DNA from: an uncultured Lachnospiraceae bacterium
GTDB taxonomy: Bacteria > Bacillota > Clostridia > Lachnospirales > Lachnospiraceae
Direction: 5' to 3'
NCBI GenBank assembly: GCA_910589265.1
Contig: CAJUTQ010000100.1
Span: 36,005 to 100,004 of the forward strand
Length of the DNA: 64,000 bases
A program made the translations under genes and the position numbers. This document shows, in pieces, positions 60,001-64,000 of the stretch; the first letter of the stretch is position 1, and the number at the start of each line of letters is the position of its first letter. The notes under the pieces are model-generated. The model was not told the origin of the DNA and made no database searches. It saw only the letters and a list, made by a program, of their open reading frames with translations.

Positions 60001-60030
60001 ATTATATGACGTTCATCCATTACCTGTCAA
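60001..60030 (-). promoter_or_regulatory. Promoter of nrdR inside the end of ymxH
   Basis: TTGACA (60030-60025), 18 bp, TATAAT (60006-60001) on the minus strand. The -35 box lies within the last codons of ymxH. Confidence 0.75.
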
Positions 60031-60298
60031 ACTTATTTTTTTCTTTCCCATCTACAAAACTGGCTTCTTCGCAAATATCTACCAGGACCACATCAGGCCC
60101 TATTTGCTTAATCTGGCAAAAATCTATAACATATTCTGCTTTGTTCCAAGGAAAATTGCAAAACTTTCCATGAGGAGGAACATAAATTTTTGATATGCAT
60201 CCACTACAAGGATCAAACTCCAAATCTGCTGTACATCCTAAACATTTACAATTGTTTATATTGATTACTTGCTTCTCCTTTAGCTCGCTAAATCTCAT
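60020..60298 (-). CDS. ymxH: YlmC/YmxH-family sporulation protein (PRC-barrel-like)
   Basis: 92 residues. FSELKEKQVININ near the start and LGCTADLEFDPCSGCISKIYVP with a central PRC-barrel-like beta region identify the YlmC/YmxH family, found in spore formers and linked to the mother-cell programme. The usual single cysteine-free version differs: here seven cysteines occur, several in CKCLGC and DPCSGC. Upstream of nrdR by 89 bp. Confidence 0.85.
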   Translation of the reverse strand: MRFSELKEKQVININNCKCLGCTADLEFDPCSGCISKIYVPPHGKFCNFPWNKAEYVIDFCQIKQIGPDVVLVDICEEASFVDGKEKNKFDR

Positions 60299-60471
60299 AC
60301 AATAACTCCCAATCTACTTTTTATAATGTATTCTCTTTATCCTCCTTCTATTCCATCATTCTCCCCACAAAGGTTTTGTAACATTTTTTCATGAAAAAAG
60401 ATTTATCTGTTCCTTCTCTTGTTGTATAATAATGAAAATTGTTCCCTTAACTAAAAAAAAGGAGCTTCCTT

Positions 60472-61566
60472 ATGACTAAATATAGATCTTGTTTTTCTTC
60501 TCCTTATTTTCGCAATTTTTTCGTTACTATTTTCATGCTCTTTGCCGCTACTGCTTCCTCCTTTTTCTTTTTTCACTCTGTGGACAGCATTCAAAATATT
60601 TCCATCCTTTACATATTGTCCACAGTTTTAACAGCTCGCTTTACCGTAGGTTATCTTCCAGGCATTCTTGTTTCTTTAGCAGGAGTTATGAGTGTCAATT
60701 ACTTATTTACTTATCCTTATAATCAAATTAACTTTACCTTAAGCGGCTATCCCGTTACCTTTTTTGGCATGCTCCTTATTTCTCTTATTACTTCTGCTTC
60801 CACAAGCCATATGAAAAAACAAGGAGAGCTTCTAGCAAAACAAGAAAAAATTTTAATGGAAGTTGAAAAAGAAAAAGTAAGAGCCAATTTGTTAAGAGCA
60901 GTCTCCCACGATTTAAGAACACCCCTTACAAGTATGCTTGGGGCAAGCAGCACATATTTAGAAAATGAATCTTTTCTTTCTGACAGTGAAAAAAGAAGGT
61001 TTGTTTTTCAAATATATGAAGATTGCAACTGGCTTTTAAATATGGTCGAAAACCTTCTTACCATCACCCGAATATCTGGAGAGACTGCAAAAGTAACAAA
61101 AAATTTAGAATTAGTAGAAGAAGTTATATCCGAAGCATTCTTTCGCCTAAAAAAAAGGTTCCCAGAAGCAAACATTTCTGTCAAAGTTCCAGAAGAACCA
61201 ATTCTCGTTCCTATGGACGCCCTATTGATTGAACAGGTTATTTTGAATCTTTTGGAAAATGCTCTAAGCCATTCCCATTCTTCCAAGGCCATTGAATGTA
61301 TTGTCCGTAAAGACACATCAAATATGTATTGTGACATTATTGATTATGGCTCTGGCATTCCAGAAGACCAGTTGGATACCATTTTCGATGGCTGTTCTCA
61401 TGGTCAAAACGAAAGCAGTGATGCAAAAAAAGGCTTTGGCATTGGTTTGTCCATTTGCAAAACAATTATTACTGCCCATCAAGGAAGGATTACTGCTAGA
61501 AATCATAAAGAGGGAGCCATCATTACTTTTCAGCTCCCTATGGAGGATATAGAAGATGAGTTATAA
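60472..61566 (+). CDS. KdpD-like sensor histidine kinase lacking the KdpD N-terminal part
   Basis: 364 residues. Three to four membrane helices (about 15-110) of DUF4118 type (LSTVLTARFTVGYLPGILVSL), then a cytoplasmic kinase: H box AVSHDLRTPLTSMLG, N box NLLENALSHS, G box GFGIGLSICK. Full KdpD is about 900 residues and starts with a KdpD/USP region, which is absent here. AAAAGGAG precedes the ATG. The response-regulator gene overlaps its end by 11 bp. Confidence 0.9.
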   Translation: MTKYRSCFSSPYFRNFFVTIFMLFAATASSFFFFHSVDSIQNISILYILSTVLTARFTVGYLPGILVSLAGVMSVNYLFTYPYNQINFTLSGYPVTFFGMLLISLITSASTSHMKKQGELLAKQEKILMEVEKEKVRANLLRAVSHDLRTPLTSMLGASSTYLENESFLSDSEKRRFVFQIYEDCNWLLNMVENLLTITRISGETAKVTKNLELVEEVISEAFFRLKKRFPEANISVKVPEEPILVPMDALLIEQVILNLLENALSHSHSSKAIECIVRKDTSNMYCDIIDYGSGIPEDQLDTIFDGCSHGQNESSDAKKGFGIGLSICKTIITAHQGRITARNHKEGAIITFQLPMEDIEDEL

Positions 61567-62266
61567 GTTATCGGTTCTTATTATTGAAGACGAGAAAAAC
61601 ATTTCCAGTTTTATATGCACAACCCTCACAAATCAAGGATATAAAGTTTTAAAAGCAGCTACTGGCAAAGAAGGGCTCTCCCTTTTGACTTCCCAGTGTC
61701 CAGATATCCTCCTTCTAGATCTTGGCCTCCCAGATATGGACGGCATTTGCTTGTTAAAAGAAGTTCGTACCTGGTCAGAACTCCCTATTCTTGTTATTTC
61801 AGCAAGAATTCAGGAAAATGAAAAGGTACAAGCATTGGATATGGGTGCTGATGATTATATTACAAAACCTTTTGGTACAAAAGAACTTCTAGCAAGAATC
61901 CGCACTGCCATCCGTCACAGCAAACGCTTAAATTTCGATCCAAAGTTTGTACAAAAACCTTATCATGCCCTGGATTTAACTATTGACTTTGAAAAAAGAA
62001 GAGTCCTTTTAAAAGAAAAGGAAATCCATTTAACAGCTGTTGAATTTAAATTAGTGTCTCTATTAGCCCAACAGTCAGGGAAAGTCCTTACCTATGACTA
62101 TATTATCACGCAAATATGGGGGCCTTATGCAGACAAAAATAATCGTATTTTACGAGTCAATATGGCAAATATACGAAGAAAATTGGAAGTGAATCCTGCA
62201 GAGCCTGTATATATTTTTACAGAAATTGGTATCGGCTATCGAATGATAGAGGATAAGCTCTCTTAA
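61556..62266 (+). CDS. KdpE-like OmpR-family response regulator
   Basis: 236 residues: receiver domain with IIEDEKNI, phospho-acceptor in LLLDLGLPDMDG, ISARIQENEKV and KPFGTKELLAR, then a winged helix (EIHLTAVEFKLVSLLAQQSGK, NRILRVNMANIRRKLE). Typical KdpE. No kdpFABC pump genes lie downstream: the stop overlaps the stop of convergent sigG. The regulon may be another potassium transporter or c-di-AMP-linked genes. Confidence 0.9.
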   Translation: MSYKLSVLIIEDEKNISSFICTTLTNQGYKVLKAATGKEGLSLLTSQCPDILLLDLGLPDMDGICLLKEVRTWSELPILVISARIQENEKVQALDMGADDYITKPFGTKELLARIRTAIRHSKRLNFDPKFVQKPYHALDLTIDFEKRRVLLKEKEIHLTAVEFKLVSLLAQQSGKVLTYDYIITQIWGPYADKNNRILRVNMANIRRKLEVNPAEPVYIFTEIGIGYRMIEDKLS

Positions 62267-63039
62267 GTTAAATAATTTTTCATGTTTTTCAATGCATTTT
62301 TTTCCAGCCTAGAAACTTGCGCCTGGCTGATACCAATTTCTTCTGCCACTTCCATCTGGGTCTTTCCCTCAAAAAATCGAAGAGTAATAATATAATTCTC
62401 TCTTTCCGATAAACGTTTCATTGCTTCACTTAATGAAAGTTGTTCAATCCAATTTTCTTCTTTATTTTTTTTATCTGAAATTTGATCCATAACATATAAG
62501 GTGTCTCCCCCTTCTGTGTACACTGGCTCATGGAGACTGACAGGACTTTGTATGGCATCCAAGGCATACGCTATTTCTTCTTTAGAAATGCCAATTTCTG
62601 TAGCCACCTCTTCCATTGTAGGCTCCTTTAGATTTTTTCTTGTAAGCCCTTCCCTGGCATATATAGCTTTATAAGCTGTGTCCTTTAAAGAACGGCTTAC
62701 CCGAAGACTTTGATTATCCCTTAAAAATCTTCGAATTTCCCCTATAATCATTGGAACAGCATAGGTGGAAAATTTTACATTTAAGCTGCTGTCAAAGTTA
62801 TCTACTGCCTTTATCAGCCCTACACACCCAATTTGGAATAAGTCATCTACATTTTCATTGCTGCTTGTAAACCTTTTAATAACACTTAAAACCAACCTTA
62901 AATTCCCCTTGATATAATCCTCCCTGGCTTTCTCGTCTCCTGCTTCTATTCTCGCAAACAAAGCTTCCTTTTCTTCATTTTTGATTAAAGGAAGCTTCGC
63001 TGTATTTACTCCACATATTTCTACCTTGCCCTGGATCAT
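62263..63039 (-). CDS. sigG: Sporulation sigma factor sigma-G
   Basis: 258 residues. The N-terminus KVEICGVNTAKLPLI is the sigma-G signature; region 2 (DDLFQIGCVGLIKAVDNFD, KFSTYAVPMIIGEIRRFLRD) and region 4 (SERENYIITLRFFEGKTQMEVAEEIGISQAQVSRLEK) are complete. It drives late forespore transcription. AGGAGG lies 10 bp before the ATG. Adjacent to sigE as in other endospore formers; the order here is sigE then sigG on the minus strand. Confidence 0.96.
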   Translation of the reverse strand: MIQGKVEICGVNTAKLPLIKNEEKEALFARIEAGDEKAREDYIKGNLRLVLSVIKRFTSSNENVDDLFQIGCVGLIKAVDNFDSSLNVKFSTYAVPMIIGEIRRFLRDNQSLRVSRSLKDTAYKAIYAREGLTRKNLKEPTMEEVATEIGISKEEIAYALDAIQSPVSLHEPVYTEGGDTLYVMDQISDKKNKEENWIEQLSLSEAMKRLSERENYIITLRFFEGKTQMEVAEEIGISQAQVSRLEKNALKNMKNYLT

Positions 63040-63115
63040 ATTGTGAATTCCTCCTAGTATTTTTCAAATCCTCATACTAAAATCATTCACCAATCACCCT
63101 TCAATTATTCATCGT

Positions 63116-63856
63116 TTACTCAAATCTCACAATTTCTTTTTTCAGTCTTTTTATGATTTTTTTCTCTAAACGAGAAATATAAGACTGAGAAATGCCAAGC
63201 ATTGTGGCAACTTCCTTTTGTGTCAGCTCCTCTCCATCCTCTGTATTCATGCCAAATCTCAAATTTACAATCGTCTGTTCTCTCTCTGACAATTTTTCAA
63301 TGGCCTTTGCCAATAATTTTTTCTCCACTTCGTTTTCAATATCTTTATAAATAACATCCTCATCGGTTCCCAGTATATCGGATAAAAGCAGTTCATTTCC
63401 ATCCCAGTCTACGTTCAATGGCTCATCAATGGATACTTCCATCTTTGTTTTACTATTTCTTCTAAGATACATCAAAATTTCATTTTCAATGCATCTTGAG
63501 GCATAGGTTGCCAATTTAATGTTTTTGTCTCTATTAAATGTATTGATTGCTTTAATGAGCCCAATAGTTCCTATGGAAATTAAATCTTCTGCGCCAACCC
63601 CTGTGTTATCAAATTTTTTTGCAATGTATACAACTAATCTTAAATTATGTTCAATGAGTATTGACTTTGCTTCCCCATCAAACTCTGTCCCTAGATCGTT
63701 AATAACCTCATTTTCTTTTTCTGTCTCTAAGGGCGGTGGAAGAACATCTGTCCCTCCTATGTAATGAATATCTCCCGAATCCTTCATAAATAAATTGGCA
63801 AATGGTGTCACCATACGAAATTGAAAACTTCCGGGCATAGCCACTTTAAAAATCAT
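63116..63856 (-). CDS. sigE: Sporulation sigma factor sigma-E (pro-form)
   Basis: 246 residues from the ATG at 63856, right after GGAGGAG. Residues 1-30 (MIFKVAMPGSFQFRMVTPFA) form the pro-sequence region removed by SpoIIGA in other species; then DVLPPPLETEKENEVI and full regions 2 and 4 (AEDLISIGTIGLIKAINTF, GEELTQKEVATMLGISQSYISRLEKK). It directs early mother-cell transcription. The expected spoIIGA gene is not identifiable in the 105 bp left upstream. Confidence 0.96.
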   Translation of the reverse strand: MIFKVAMPGSFQFRMVTPFANLFMKDSGDIHYIGGTDVLPPPLETEKENEVINDLGTEFDGEAKSILIEHNLRLVVYIAKKFDNTGVGAEDLISIGTIGLIKAINTFNRDKNIKLATYASRCIENEILMYLRRNSKTKMEVSIDEPLNVDWDGNELLLSDILGTDEDVIYKDIENEVEKKLLAKAIEKLSEREQTIVNLRFGMNTEDGEELTQKEVATMLGISQSYISRLEKKIIKRLKKEIVRFE

Positions 63857-63917
63857 TCTTACTCCTCCTAGTATAATAATGGTGTAGTCAATCAAGACTA
63901 CTTGGTTAATAAATTTC

Positions 63918-63965
63918 TAAAATTAGACAACAGAAGAAGGCGTTCTTCCTTCATCAGATGTTGTC
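63918..63965 (-). terminator. Possible terminator upstream of sigE
   Basis: On the minus strand GACAACA pairs with TGTTGTC (63965-63959 with 63932-63926), with an inner GAAGG/CCTTC, then TAATTTTAG. A candidate end for the gene entering from beyond the window. Confidence 0.4.
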
Positions 63966-64000
63966 CATATTAATTATCATGTCTGACGGCTCCTGATAGA
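63954..64000 (-). CDS. Possible 3' end of an upstream gene
   Basis: One minus-strand frame stays open from the window edge and ends at TGA (63956-63954), giving about 14 residues ending MIINMDNI. Gene order in spore formers would make this spoIIGA, but the tail is too short to tell and the terminator-like hairpin argues against a tight link with sigE. Confidence 0.2.
   Translation of the reverse strand, partial: YQEPSDMIINMDNI

Noticed and set aside
1..64000. CRISPR arrays, insertion sequences, prophage or rRNA genes
   Set aside because: No regularly spaced repeats, transposase, integrase or phage motifs, and no rRNA segments were seen on either strand.

Overview
The window is AT-rich chromosomal DNA from a spore-forming low-GC Clostridia, most like a member of the Lachnospiraceae. 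The grounds are the sporulation sigma factor genes sigE and sigG, a YlmC/YmxH sporulation gene, a Gram-positive PolC, the pyrH-frr-uppS-cdsA-dxr-rseP-ispG-polC order, a CTC-anticodon tRNA-Glu and families common in that group (DUF5685, DUF5688, DUF1836, DUF4474). Most genes lie on the minus strand in tight operons with frequent 4-bp ATGA overlaps. No insertion sequence, prophage, CRISPR array or integrase was found.

Layout: 0-2.8 kb is an envelope operon (degenerate LytM/M23 protein, bactofilin, GH25 muramidase, truncated methyltransferase). 2.8-4.4 kb holds a cold-shock gene and a TetR/DUF2871 pair with a consensus promoter running into a 22-bp palindrome. 4.4-9.3 kb holds tyrS with an AI-2E-type exporter, and nagBA behind two palindromes. 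9.3-18.5 kb holds pcrA, a DUF1836 regulator, a YerC/TrpR-like regulator, a PHP phosphoesterase, a heterodimeric ABC exporter and a Crp/Fnr regulator divergent from hcp. 20.2-22.2 kb is a gene-poor, very AT-rich patch with an orphan membrane gene beside tRNA-Glu(CTC). 22.3-34.9 kb is the polC superoperon, headed here by a polysaccharide deacetylase and a second bactofilin. 35-37 kb is a DUF5685 / J-domain / membrane-protein trio.

37-45 kb is the most striking block. It is a vanG-type D-Ala-D-Ser peptidoglycan-remodelling cluster (VanR-like regulator, VanG-like ligase, VanXY-like peptidase, VanT-like membrane acyltransferase and a separate racemase), followed by rluF and ligA. VanT is split into two overlapping genes, no vanS is present, and an intrinsic terminator stands between vanR and vanG. 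Direct TTAAGA repeats precede both vanR and vanG.

45-50 kb holds gdhA, a helical protein, an SH3-domain membrane protein, tRNA-Arg(CCG), a DUF5688 protein and efp. 50.3-57.5 kb is one long run from oppA through oppBCDF, yqeG, aroE, aroK and aroQ. 57.6-64 kb holds a DUF4474/metallophosphoesterase pair, nrdR, ymxH, a KdpDE-like two-component system, sigG and sigE.

All functions are read from motifs, family resemblance and gene order by eye. No database search was run. Several starts were moved inward to the codon with the best ribosome-binding site; this is noted where it matters.
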